A DNA stretch of 64,000 nt from JAZKHE01 sp040385525 (GTDB lineage: Bacteria > Bacteroidota > Bacteroidia > UBA4408). Below, one piece after another: positions 24,644 to 32,882 of this stretch. A model generated the notes under the pieces. That model was not told the DNA's origin. It was given only the letters and a program-made list of their open reading frames with translations, and made no database searches. The translations under genes were made by a program, and so were the position numbers. Where the stretch lies: NCBI GenBank assembly GCA_040385525.1, contig JAZKHE010000001.1, positions 37,156 through 101,155 of the forward strand, read 5' to 3'. Numbering within the stretch: the first letter of the stretch is position 1; every line of letters starts with the position of its first letter.

Positions 24644-26548
24644 TTAATACGCTCGCTGATTTATTCCTTCAATGTAATTAATAAAAGCTTTGTTTACTAC
24701 TTTGTTGCCGCCCGGTGTTGGATAGTTTCCTGAAAAATACCAATCGCCAGTATGATTTGGACAAGCGCGGTGCAAGCCATCTATGTTTTGGTAAATTATT
24801 TTTACTTCTGCTTTGCAATCTTCTGGCGTTAGTAGTTCACTAATTTTTGCAGAAACTTCTTCGTATGAAAAAGGCGCGTAAATATCTTTTACAACATTTG
24901 TAATTTCTTCTTTTGGCAATTTTTCTTGTGCTTTTGCTTTTTGATATACTTCATCAATTACACCTTGCATTCCTTTTTGTTTTAACAAAGCTATAGCAGC
25001 CTGAAAAGCAATAAAATCGCCTAATTTAGCCATGTCGATTCCATAACAATCAGGGTAACGAATTTGCGGTGCTGATGAAACAATTACTATTTTTTTAGGT
25101 TCTAATCTATCCAGCATTTTTAAAATGCTTTGTTTTAAAGTGGTTCCTCTTACAATTGAATCGTCAATTACCACTAAATTATCTTTGCCTTTTTTTACAG
25201 TATCGTAAGTAATATCGTAAACGTGCGCCACCATATCGTCTCTGCTGGCATCGTTGGTAATAAAGGTTCTTAGCTTTGCATCTTTAATCGCTACTTTTTC
25301 TACTCGTGGACGAATATCAATTATTGCACTTAATTTTTCTTGCGTCAATTCGCTGTGCGTTAGTGCAAGAATTTTTTTCAGCTTTACTTCTTTTAAATAA
25401 TCTTCCATTCCTTTTACCATTCCGTAAAAGGCAACTTCAGCGGTGTTTGGAATAAACGATAAAACTGTGTTTTTTAAATCGTGATTAATTTCTTTTAAAA
25501 CAGGTTCGCAAACAAATCGACCTAAATTTTTTCTTTCTTCGTAAATATCTGCATCACTACCGCGAGAAAAATAAATGCGTTCAAATGAGCAAGCACTTTT
25601 TTCTTTTGGACTACGCACAGGCTTTTCGGAGATTTCGCCATTCTTTTTTATTATTAAAGCATGACCTGGAGTTAACTCTTGTATTTGATGTTTTTCTAAT
25701 TTAAATGCCGTTTGAATTACTGCCCGCTCAGATGCTACCACAACAATTTCATCATCTTTATAATAATGGCAAGGACGAATTCCCCAAGGATCACGCGTAA
25801 CAAAAGCATCACCATGCCCAATCATACCTGCCATTGCGTAACCGCCATCCCATTTTTTTGCAGCGATAGAAAGCATTTGTTGTATATCTAACTGCTCACC
25901 AATTTTTCTAGAAATTTCTTTATTTTCTAATTTTTGTGTTTTTAATTCTTGAAATAATCTTTCGTTTTCTTCATCTAAAAAATGACCTATACGCTCCATA
26001 ACAGTTACGGTGTCTGCCATTTCGCGAGGGTGCTGCCCTAAATCTACCAATTGTTGAAACAACTCATCAACATTGGTTAAATTAAAATTACCTGCTACAA
26101 CTAAATTTCTAGTTTGCCAATTATTTTGACGTAAAAACGGATGGCAATTTTCTACTGTATTACCTCCGTAAGTGCCATAACGCAAGTGTCCAAGCATTAG
26201 CTCACCATAAAAAGGCATATTCTTTTTAAGGTATTGAGCATCTGCAAACTTTACAATGTCTTTTTTATATAATTCGGTAAAAGGTTCGTTTATTTTTCCA
26301 AAAATTTCTTTAATTGCTCCTGCTGAAACCGAGCGGTGGCGATGAATATATTGTTGTCCAGGTTCAACATCAAATTTTATTGTTGCAACGCCAGCTCCAT
26401 CTTGTCCGCGATTGTGTTGCTTTTCCATAAGCAAATACAACTTATTGATTCCGTAAAGTGGAGTGCCGTATTTTTTAATGTAAAAGTCGAGTGGCTTTAA
26501 CAGCCGGATGAGGGCAATACCACATTCGTGTTTTATTGAATCGCTCAT
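24644..26548 (-). CDS. Long PurF-type amidophosphoribosyltransferase paralogue
   Basis: 634 residues, about 150 longer than ordinary PurF. The class II glutaminase domain starts with HECGIALI (nucleophile Cys9 after a short propeptide). It continues with KQHNRGQDGAGVA and HLRYGTYGGNTVENCHPF. The phosphoribosyltransferase domain has the PRPP loop NLVVIDDSIVRGTTLK. PurF makes phosphoribosylamine from PRPP and glutamine, the first step of purine synthesis. The C-terminal extension (about 545-634, containing PNHTGDWYFSGNYPTPGG) is not part of standard PurF. Bacteroidota often carry such a long form beside a normal PurF; whether it is the main enzyme cannot be told from this window. Confidence 0.88.
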   Translation of the reverse strand: MSDSIKHECGIALIRLLKPLDFYIKKYGTPLYGINKLYLLMEKQHNRGQDGAGVATIKFDVEPGQQYIHRHRSVSAGAIKEIFGKINEPFTELYKKDIVKFADAQYLKKNMPFYGELMLGHLRYGTYGGNTVENCHPFLRQNNWQTRNLVVAGNFNLTNVDELFQQLVDLGQHPREMADTVTVMERIGHFLDEENERLFQELKTQKLENKEISRKIGEQLDIQQMLSIAAKKWDGGYAMAGMIGHGDAFVTRDPWGIRPCHYYKDDEIVVVASERAVIQTAFKLEKHQIQELTPGHALIIKKNGEISEKPVRSPKEKSACSFERIYFSRGSDADIYEERKNLGRFVCEPVLKEINHDLKNTVLSFIPNTAEVAFYGMVKGMEDYLKEVKLKKILALTHSELTQEKLSAIIDIRPRVEKVAIKDAKLRTFITNDASRDDMVAHVYDITYDTVKKGKDNLVVIDDSIVRGTTLKQSILKMLDRLEPKKIVIVSSAPQIRYPDCYGIDMAKLGDFIAFQAAIALLKQKGMQGVIDEVYQKAKAQEKLPKEEITNVVKDIYAPFSYEEVSAKISELLTPEDCKAEVKIIYQNIDGLHRACPNHTGDWYFSGNYPTPGGNKVVNKAFINYIEGINQRAY

Positions 26549-26566
26549 AGTTTATTTATGAAGGTG

Positions 26567-26574
26567 CAAAGGTA
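26567..26574 (-). promoter_or_regulatory. -7 box TACCTTTG of the long purF paralogue
   Basis: Minus-strand TAnnTTTG match 18 bases before the ATG at 26548. Confidence 0.5.
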
Positions 26575-26580
26575 CGAGAT

Positions 26581-26603
26581 AGTTATGAGTTATAAGTTAT
26601 GGA
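26581..26603. repeat. GAGTTATGAGTTATAA-type short intergenic repeat
   Basis: Tandem-like copies of the heptamer-rich motif AGTTATGAGTTATAAGTTAT in the gap upstream of the purF paralogue. Related copies lie at 27685-27695, 29044-29072 and 40718-40748. Confidence 0.55.
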
Positions 26604-26636
26604 TTGATAGTTTTCTGTTTGAGATTATTTGTTTTT

Positions 26637-27647
26637 TTAACTAAACTGTTCTTTCTTAAGCCCTAACCAATCTAAAGCGTTTTGGCTGAGTAACATTTCT
26701 TTTGTTTTGTCATCGTAAGGCATTTCATTAATTAATTTGCCGGGTTGCAATTCTCCTAACGGAAAAGGGTAATCGGTGCCTAAAGCTACTTTGTCTTTTC
26801 CCATTACATTTATTACAAAATCAAGTGTTTGTTTATCGTGCACCAAACTATCTATCCAAAATTTACCTAAGTAGTTTTTAGGCGCGTTATTATTATCGAT
26901 AGCTACCAAATCGGGGCGGCAATCAAAACCATGTTGAATTCTACCTATTGTAGCAGGAAAAGAACCGCCGCCATGTGCAAAAGCTACTTTTAGTTTAGGC
27001 AGTTTTTCAAAAACACCACTAAAAATCATTGATGCAATTGCTCGTGCTGTTTCGGCTGGCATGCCCACCAACCAAGGCAACCAATACTTTTGCATGTCGG
27101 CTTCGCCCATCATTTCCCATGGGTGAATAAAAACGGCCATTTCTAACTTTTGACATGCTTCAAAAAAAGCAAAAAACTCGGGTTCACTTAAGTTTTTTTG
27201 ATTTACGTTGGTACCAATTTGCACGCCCACTAAACCAATTTCTTTACAACGTTTTAATTCTTGAATTGCCAAACTAACATCTTGCAAAGGAACTGTTCCT
27301 AAACCAATAAATCGTTTGGGGTGTTTTTTAACAATGTACGCTATATGGTTGTTTAAAAAAACAGAAACTTCTAAACAATCTTGTGGTTTTGCCCAATAAC
27401 TAAACATTACAGGCACGGTAGATAAAACTTGTACATGAACCTTGTGTTCATCGCACTCTTTTATTCTTTGCTCGGCACTCCAACAATTATCTTCAATTTC
27501 ACGAAAAAACTTTCCATCATCACGCATCATTTTTGCACAACAATGCTTGTGATGATCTAAATGTATAAAGCCACCATAGCCAAACTTTTCTTTAAAATTT
27601 GGAATGTCTTTTGGTAAAATATGGGTGTGGATGTCAATTGTAAGCAT
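26637..27647 (-). CDS. 2-amino-3-carboxymuconate-6-semialdehyde decarboxylase (ACMSD)
   Basis: 336 residues, the family's length. Amidohydrolase-type metal ligands: IDIHTHILP (His7, His9), VFIHPWEMMG, AFAHGGGSFP and LGTDYPFPLGE (Asp). The signature RDDGKFFREIEDNCW and LSTVPVMFSYWAKP are typical of ACMSD, which decarboxylates the product of 3-hydroxyanthranilate dioxygenase in tryptophan catabolism. The gene encoding that dioxygenase lies directly upstream (46 bases), so the assignment is supported by context. Kynurenine monooxygenase and kynureninase genes are not in the window. Confidence 0.93.
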   Translation of the reverse strand: MLTIDIHTHILPKDIPNFKEKFGYGGFIHLDHHKHCCAKMMRDDGKFFREIEDNCWSAEQRIKECDEHKVHVQVLSTVPVMFSYWAKPQDCLEVSVFLNNHIAYIVKKHPKRFIGLGTVPLQDVSLAIQELKRCKEIGLVGVQIGTNVNQKNLSEPEFFAFFEACQKLEMAVFIHPWEMMGEADMQKYWLPWLVGMPAETARAIASMIFSGVFEKLPKLKVAFAHGGGSFPATIGRIQHGFDCRPDLVAIDNNNAPKNYLGKFWIDSLVHDKQTLDFVINVMGKDKVALGTDYPFPLGELQPGKLINEMPYDDKTKEMLLSQNALDWLGLKKEQFS

Positions 27648-27684
27648 TACGAAAATTTAGTTTGTAAGAATTGAGTTAATTCAG

Positions 27685-27695
27685 CACTCATAACT
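27685..27695. repeat. Copy of the AGTTATGAGT short repeat (inverted)
   Basis: CACTCATAACT, the reverse complement of AGTTATGAGTG, lies directly after the dioxygenase stop codon. Confidence 0.4.
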
Positions 27696-28209
27696 ACTTG
27701 GGAGGCTCCATTACACTACCACAACTTTTGCAGGTTCTGTGTTCTAGGCTACCATAAAATTTATCGAATGTTTCTTTAAACTGTGTTTCAATATGTATCA
27801 AATCAAAATACTCCTCAAATAATTTAGCGTTACATTTTTCGCAAAACCACATTAAGCCGTCTTTTTCGCCATTTCTGCGTTTGCGCTCCATTACTAAACC
27901 TACAGTGTTTGCGCCTCTAACGGGATTGTGTGGCACTTTTGCAGGAAGTAAAAATATATCTCCTTCGTTTATTGGCACTTGCACTGCTTTTCCATCTTCT
28001 TGAATAGTTACAACTATATTTCCTTCTAACTGATAAAAAAACTCTTCGCTTTCGTTGTAGTGAAAATCTTTTCTAGAATTTGGTCCACCTACCACCATTA
28101 CAATAAATTCGGCGTCTTTATAAACTACTTTGTTGTTTACGGGTGGCTTTAGTAAATGGCGATTTTCGTCAATCCACTTTTTAAAATTAAAAGGACGTGT
28201 AATACTCAT
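27694..28209 (-). CDS. 3-hydroxyanthranilate 3,4-dioxygenase
   Basis: 171 residues, the short bacterial form. The cupin iron site His50, Glu56, His94 sits in RKDFHYNESEEFFYQLEG and LPAKVPHNPVRG, with substrate-binding Arg46, Arg98 and Glu109. Four cysteines in two CxxC pairs (Cys123/126, Cys160/163) form the second, rubredoxin-like iron site of bacterial enzymes. It opens the ring of 3-hydroxyanthranilate in the kynurenine pathway; the product passes to ACMSD encoded next. Divergent from the SDR gene. Confidence 0.96.
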   Translation of the reverse strand: MSITRPFNFKKWIDENRHLLKPPVNNKVVYKDAEFIVMVVGGPNSRKDFHYNESEEFFYQLEGNIVVTIQEDGKAVQVPINEGDIFLLPAKVPHNPVRGANTVGLVMERKRRNGEKDGLMWFCEKCNAKLFEEYFDLIHIETQFKETFDKFYGSLEHRTCKSCGSVMEPPK

Positions 28210-28220
28210 TGTAATTCGTT

Positions 28221-28228
28221 TAAATTTG
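28221..28228 (+). promoter_or_regulatory. -7 box TAAATTTG of the SDR gene
   Basis: TAnnTTTG match 29 bases before the ATG at 28258, in the divergent spacer with the dioxygenase gene. Confidence 0.4.
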
Positions 28229-28257
28229 TACTAAAGTTAAAAACAATTCTGATAAAC

Positions 28258-29043
28258 ATGAACTTAAATTTAGAAAACAAAAACGCATTAGTAGGTGGTA
28301 GCACACAAGGTATTGGTAAAGCAACAGCTATAGAATTGGCCTTGCTAGGCGCAAACATTACGCTAGTTGCCCGCGACGAAAATAAATTAAAAGCTACTGT
28401 TTTAGAATTACCCAACAACGGAAAACAAAAACACGATTATATTTTGGCAGATTACAGCCAACCCGAAGTTTTAAAACAAAAAGTAGGTGAATTAGTAAAA
28501 CTAAAAAACATACACATTTTGGTAAACAACACAGGCGGACCAGCTGGCGGACCAATTGCTGATGCTAAATTAGAAGAGTTTACACAAACGTTTTCTAACC
28601 ACTTATTGTGCAACCACATTTTAATGCAAGCTTGTGTTGATGGTATGAAAAAAGATGGCTATGGAAGAATCATAAATATTATTTCCACTTCAGTAAAGCA
28701 GCCATTAAAAGGCTTGGGAGTATCTAACACTATTAGAGCTGCAGTGGCCAACTGGAGTAAAACATTATCGTTAGAGTTAGCGCCTTTTGGAATAACCGTA
28801 AACAACGTTTTGCCAGGAGCAACGAACACGGTAAGGGTTAGTAATTTGCTAGATGCAAAATCTAAAAAAACAGGTCATAGTGTTGAAGCGTTAGCCAAAG
28901 AAATGGTGGCAGAAATACCCGCCGGTAGATTTGCCGAATCACACGAAGTAGCATCTGCTGTTGCGTTTTTAGCAAGCCCGGCTGCGGCTTACATTAACGG
29001 AATAAATATTCCTGTAGATGGTGGTAGAACTGGCAACTTGTAG
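28258..29043 (+). CDS. SDR-family oxidoreductase with non-canonical active site
   Basis: 261 residues from ATG 28258; an open frame extends upstream to 28156 but would run into the divergent dioxygenase gene. The Rossmann motif is GGSTQGIG (13-20), and the NNTGGPAGG loop follows. The catalytic Ser143 is kept, but the usual YxxxK is replaced by SNTIR (Ser156 and Arg160). The C-terminal half (VNNVLPGATNT, INGINIPVDGGRTGN) is standard. This Tyr/Lys-less SDR subgroup exists in several bacteria and often carries an atypical substrate or no proven activity. The position next to kynurenine genes suggests, without proof, a role in aromatic catabolism. Confidence 0.88.
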   Translation: MNLNLENKNALVGGSTQGIGKATAIELALLGANITLVARDENKLKATVLELPNNGKQKHDYILADYSQPEVLKQKVGELVKLKNIHILVNNTGGPAGGPIADAKLEEFTQTFSNHLLCNHILMQACVDGMKKDGYGRIINIISTSVKQPLKGLGVSNTIRAAVANWSKTLSLELAPFGITVNNVLPGATNTVRVSNLLDAKSKKTGHSVEALAKEMVAEIPAGRFAESHEVASAVAFLASPAAAYINGINIPVDGGRTGNL

Positions 29044-29072
29044 TTATGAGTTATAAATGATGAGTTATGAGT
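29044..29072. repeat. ATGAGTTATGAG-type repeat overlapping the protease start
   Basis: TTATGAGTTATAAATGATGAGTTATGAGT lies in three blocks between the SDR stop and the protease. The protease start codon at 29067 is made by the last repeat unit. Confidence 0.55.
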
Positions 29073-29924
29073 CACGAGATATTTATTTCTAACTCTAAAA
29101 TACTTGAACCAATTATAACTAGATTGGTTTCAGAATGCACATTACAACTTTTTGAGTTTGCTAATGAAAAAATTAAACATGATTCTTGTTGCATTTATTT
29201 AAAAACATCTAAAAACCATTATTTAATTTCTGCTGCGCATGTATTTGATTTTATTAAAAATAGAATAGGTATCCTGCTTGAAAACGAAGGTTTAATGTCT
29301 CCAGGGGGGGAAGTATACTTGTCACAAAATGCTTTTCTATCTGAAAACGAAAGGATGAATGATAAAATTGATATTGGGGTGTTAAAACTCAATAATAGTA
29401 TTGTAACAAAATTAAACTCCTGTTATAAAAAACCATTAACGTTTAAAAACATTGAAATATCATCACAAAATAAAAATAGTAGATATATAATTTACGGGTT
29501 TCCTACGGGTAATAAATTCACAAAAGTTTTATATGGATCAAAAAAAATTAACTCAAATGCTTTTATGTACTATACACACGAATTGAATAATATTAATTAT
29601 GAAAAAAATGGGTATAGCAAAAAAGAAAACATTTTACTTTATCTTGACCCTGAAAACATTGCAACAGCAAATAGTGTAAACAAGTCAAAAATTGATGATT
29701 TGCGTGGTTTAAGTGGATGTGGAGTATGGAAAATTTGTAACGAAAAAACGCATTACGAATTGAAATTAATAGGGATAATCAACTTCAACAAAAAAGGAAC
29801 TAATTATGTAGTAGCAACAAGAATTGATTTTATTACGGAGTATTTAAGGTTATATATTGATGAAAATATTGAAAAATCAAAGTTTGTTTCTGAAGAAAAA
29901 ATAAATAGTGTCTTTTTCTCTTAA
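29067..29924 (+). CDS. Cytoplasmic trypsin-like serine protease domain protein
   Basis: 285 residues without signal peptide or membrane helix. The chymotrypsin-fold triad is visible: ISAAHVFD (His58), DKIDIGVLKL (Asp102) and LRGLSGCGVWK (Ser216, with GxSG). Strand features such as YIIYGFPTG and LIGIINFNKKG fit the second barrel. Trypsin-like proteases kept inside the cell are known in bacteria from stress and defence contexts, but no partner gene, nuclease or sensor lies beside it. Its coding style (more rare codons, AT-rich) differs mildly from neighbours. It may have been acquired; substrate unknown. Confidence 0.8.
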   Translation: MSHEIFISNSKILEPIITRLVSECTLQLFEFANEKIKHDSCCIYLKTSKNHYLISAAHVFDFIKNRIGILLENEGLMSPGGEVYLSQNAFLSENERMNDKIDIGVLKLNNSIVTKLNSCYKKPLTFKNIEISSQNKNSRYIIYGFPTGNKFTKVLYGSKKINSNAFMYYTHELNNINYEKNGYSKKENILLYLDPENIATANSVNKSKIDDLRGLSGCGVWKICNEKTHYELKLIGIINFNKKGTNYVVATRIDFITEYLRLYIDENIEKSKFVSEEKINSVFFS

Positions 29925-29932
29925 TCATATTT

Positions 29933-31213
29933 TTACAAACCCATCAAATCTTTACCAATATCTCTACGGAAATATTTGCCATCGTAGATTATTTGGTTAG
30001 CTGCTTGCATACTTTGCTCTACTGCTTCAACTATCGTTTCGTCTATTGACGTAATGGCTAAAACTCTACCTCCGTTGGTTACAATTTTTCCGTTTTTGGT
30101 TGTTGTGCCCGCATGAAAAATTAAAGAATTTGTAATTTCTGATAAACCTGTAATTTCTTTTCCTTTTTCGTAATCGCCAGGATAACCGCCCGAAACACAC
30201 ATTACCGTTACTGCAGTTTTACTGCTAATTTTAAACTCTTGCTTGTGCAATTCTTGTTTTGAAACCGCAATAAATAATTCTAACAAATCGCTTTCTAAAC
30301 GTGGTAAAACAACTTCTGTTTCTGGGTCGCCCATACGGCAATTGTATTCAATTACCCAAGGTTCGCCCCCGCAATTCATTAAACCAATAAAAACAAAACC
30401 TTTGTAATCTATATTTTCTTTTTTTAATCCGTTAATGGTTGGAATTACAACTTGTTGCTCTACTTTATTTAAAAAGTTTTCATCAGCAAACGGAACTGGA
30501 GATACCGCGCCCATTCCGCCAGTGTTTAAACCCGTGTCACCTTCACCAATTCGTTTGTAATCTTTTGCAGCAGGCAAAATTTTGTAGCTAATTCCATCTG
30601 TTAAAACAAAAACAGAAAGCTCAATACCATCTAAAAATTCTTCTATCACAACCTTTTGACTCGCATCTCCAAACTTAGCATTGGCAAGCATTTCTGTTAG
30701 TTCTTGTTTGGCTTCGTTTAAATCGTTTAAAATTAAAACGCCTTTACCAGCAGCTAAACCATCGGCTTTTAAAACATAAGGTGCTTTTAATGTTTCTAAA
30801 AACTGTTTTCCTTCTTCTAATTTTTCTTTCGTAAAAGTAGCGTAAGCAGCGGTTGGCACATTGTTTCTATACATAAATTGTTTTGAAAAATCTTTGCTGC
30901 CTTCTAACTGCGCACCATATTGCGATGGGCCAATTACAGGAATATTTTTCAGTGCTTCGTCTTTTTTGAAAAAATCGTAAATACCTTTTACCAACGGTGC
31001 TTCTGGTCCAACAATAAGCATCTCGATTTTGTGTTCTAATACCGCTTTTTTAATCGCTTCAAAATCGGTTTCGGCAATGTTCAAGTTTGTGCCGAAATCG
31101 GAAGTGCCAGCATTACCTGGCGCTATAAATAGTTTATTTAATTTTTTGCTTTGTGCTAATTTCCACGAAAACGCGTGTTCTCTTCCGCCTGCTCCTAATA
31201 ATAATACGTTCAT
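29933..31213 (-). CDS. purD: Phosphoribosylamine-glycine ligase
   Basis: 426 residues, normal length. ATP-grasp enzyme: N-terminal VLLLGAGGREHAFSWKL, then IAPGNAGTSD, VLKADGLAAGKGVLI (ATP-binding loop), and VIEYNCRMGDPETEVVLPRL (metal-binding Glu/Asn). It joins glycine to phosphoribosylamine, the second step of purine synthesis, so it uses the product of PurF-type enzymes such as the one encoded at 24644-26548. Single gene, convergent with the protease gene (nine bases apart). Confidence 0.97.
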   Translation of the reverse strand: MNVLLLGAGGREHAFSWKLAQSKKLNKLFIAPGNAGTSDFGTNLNIAETDFEAIKKAVLEHKIEMLIVGPEAPLVKGIYDFFKKDEALKNIPVIGPSQYGAQLEGSKDFSKQFMYRNNVPTAAYATFTKEKLEEGKQFLETLKAPYVLKADGLAAGKGVLILNDLNEAKQELTEMLANAKFGDASQKVVIEEFLDGIELSVFVLTDGISYKILPAAKDYKRIGEGDTGLNTGGMGAVSPVPFADENFLNKVEQQVVIPTINGLKKENIDYKGFVFIGLMNCGGEPWVIEYNCRMGDPETEVVLPRLESDLLELFIAVSKQELHKQEFKISSKTAVTVMCVSGGYPGDYEKGKEITGLSEITNSLIFHAGTTTKNGKIVTNGGRVLAITSIDETIVEAVEQSMQAANQIIYDGKYFRRDIGKDLMGL

Positions 31214-31245
31214 AATTTAATTTTAACAAGGTACACAATAAACAA

Positions 31246-31278
31246 AAAGAGAAACCAAAATTTGTAAGGTTTCTCTTT
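31246..31278 (-). terminator. Terminator of the tonB-TPR operon
   Basis: Eleven-bp stem AAAGAGAAACC / GGTTTCTCTTT with an 11-base loop. On the minus strand it is followed by TTGTTT. It lies just after the last gene of the operon. Confidence 0.75.
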
Positions 31279-31301
31279 GTATTTGAAATTAATCTATCAC
31301 T

Positions 31302-32879
31302 TTATTTTAACGATTCTAAAGATTTTTTAGCTTTTTCGTTAGCAGGATCTATCTCCTTCACTTTTAACCAACTCTCTTTTGATTTTGCATTATCTTTTGC
31401 TACTAAATAATAATAGTAAGCCATGTAAGAATGCCCCTCTACTAAATCTGTTTTGTTTTTTACAGGATCAACAGATGCTACTTCAATTAGTTTTTCGTAG
31501 TATGGTTTTGCTGCACCCGTTTTAGTATCAGGGTCTAAGGCAGATTGCGCTCTACCTCTCCACAAATAACCTAAGTTAAGTTTTGGTTGCATGCTAATTA
31601 CGGTTCCAAAAGCAGTGTCTGCCTTAACGTAATCTTTACCAAAATAATAGGCTTTTCCTAAGTTAAAATGGTCGTTGATGTTTACGTCTTTTTTACCTTC
31701 AATTTTTTTAACGTAATATTCTGCGGCTTTATCGTTTCTTTTTTGTTTGCTATAAATTAATGCAATATCGCCATACAAATTAGTTGCCGAAGAATCCATT
31801 GTGATTGCTTTTTCAAGATTTAAAATTCCTAAAGAATCTTTTCCTGATTTAGCATAATTTTTTCCTAAGTATTCGAAATCGGATGCTAAAATTTTATTTT
31901 TTTCTTTTGGTGCGCGAGCAAAAAATTTATTCATTGCTTCTGCTCCTTTAGCAAATTCGCCCGTTTCGAAAGATGCATAACCCAACAAACGATTTAATAC
32001 GTTGTTAGTTGTGTCTTCTTTTTGCAGTGAAGTAATTTCTTCGATTGCTTTTTTATAATCTTTACTTAAAAATAAAAATTGAGCATAACGTACGCGAGAA
32101 GAAATAGTACCTCCTGTTAAATCAACATATTTTTTAGAATAATATTTTGCTTTGTCGTATTGTTTTGCCATGTAGTACAACTCGCCCTGTTCGCGGTAAG
32201 CAGGAGCAAAAGAAGAATCGATTACGGCAGCTTGACGATAATAATCTAAAGCCAACTGATAGTTTTTAGAACGTCCATACAATTGACCTTGACGTAAAAT
32301 TGATTTTACTGATTTTGGATCTATAGCGCCTGCTTTTTTGTAGTTTTCAATAGCTTTGCTACCATCGTTCATTTCTAAATAAGAATCGCCTAATAAAATA
32401 TAAGCATCGTGATTTTTAATATCAATTTTAATTACGTTGTTGATTAAAGCTTGCGCAGCAGGAATATCTTTCTTTTCTGATTTGATATACACATCAGCAA
32501 CTTCCAACATCAACTTTACATTTTTAGAATTATTTCCATACAATGCTTTATCAAAATTTGCTTTTGCTTCTGTTGTTTTTCCATCTTGCCACATTAATTT
32601 TCCTAAACCAATTAAACACAAAGCATCATCAGCTTTAACTTCTAAACCTTTTTTGTACATGGCTTCCGCTTGAGAAAATTTTTCCCATTTGTAATAATTT
32701 TCTCCGTAGTAAAAATAATTTTCGGCTGTTGGTTGGCTCGCAACTAAAGTTTTAAAAGCAGCTTCGGCCTTTTCTAATTGCTCATTGTCTGTAAATTTAA
32801 TTGCTTCTTTTACTGTTTGTGCTTTTGCAGAAAACGCAAAACCTAAACTCACCAATCCAACTAAAAAAATCTTTTTCAT
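31302..32879 (-). CDS. Secreted tetratricopeptide-repeat protein
   Basis: 525 residues: signal peptide (1-20, cut after AKAQ), then about twelve TPR units through most of the length (for example AENYFYYGENYYKWEKFSQ; KAIENYKKAGAIDPKSVKS; LNLGYLWRGRAQSALDPD). TPRs form a superhelical protein-binding surface, here in the periplasm. It ends a four-gene operon: tonB, a small membrane protein, a PstS-like lipoprotein and this gene, with four bases between it and the previous stop. The operon suggests a role linked to TonB-dependent uptake or energisation. Confidence 0.9.
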   Translation of the reverse strand: MKKIFLVGLVSLGFAFSAKAQTVKEAIKFTDNEQLEKAEAAFKTLVASQPTAENYFYYGENYYKWEKFSQAEAMYKKGLEVKADDALCLIGLGKLMWQDGKTTEAKANFDKALYGNNSKNVKLMLEVADVYIKSEKKDIPAAQALINNVIKIDIKNHDAYILLGDSYLEMNDGSKAIENYKKAGAIDPKSVKSILRQGQLYGRSKNYQLALDYYRQAAVIDSSFAPAYREQGELYYMAKQYDKAKYYSKKYVDLTGGTISSRVRYAQFLFLSKDYKKAIEEITSLQKEDTTNNVLNRLLGYASFETGEFAKGAEAMNKFFARAPKEKNKILASDFEYLGKNYAKSGKDSLGILNLEKAITMDSSATNLYGDIALIYSKQKRNDKAAEYYVKKIEGKKDVNINDHFNLGKAYYFGKDYVKADTAFGTVISMQPKLNLGYLWRGRAQSALDPDTKTGAAKPYYEKLIEVASVDPVKNKTDLVEGHSYMAYYYYLVAKDNAKSKESWLKVKEIDPANEKAKKSLESLK

Positions 32880-32882
32880 AAA

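Noticed and set aside
28156..28257. Upstream extension of the SDR frame to 28156
   Set aside because: It overlaps the divergent dioxygenase gene and its promoter; family length and the Rossmann motif position favour ATG 28258.
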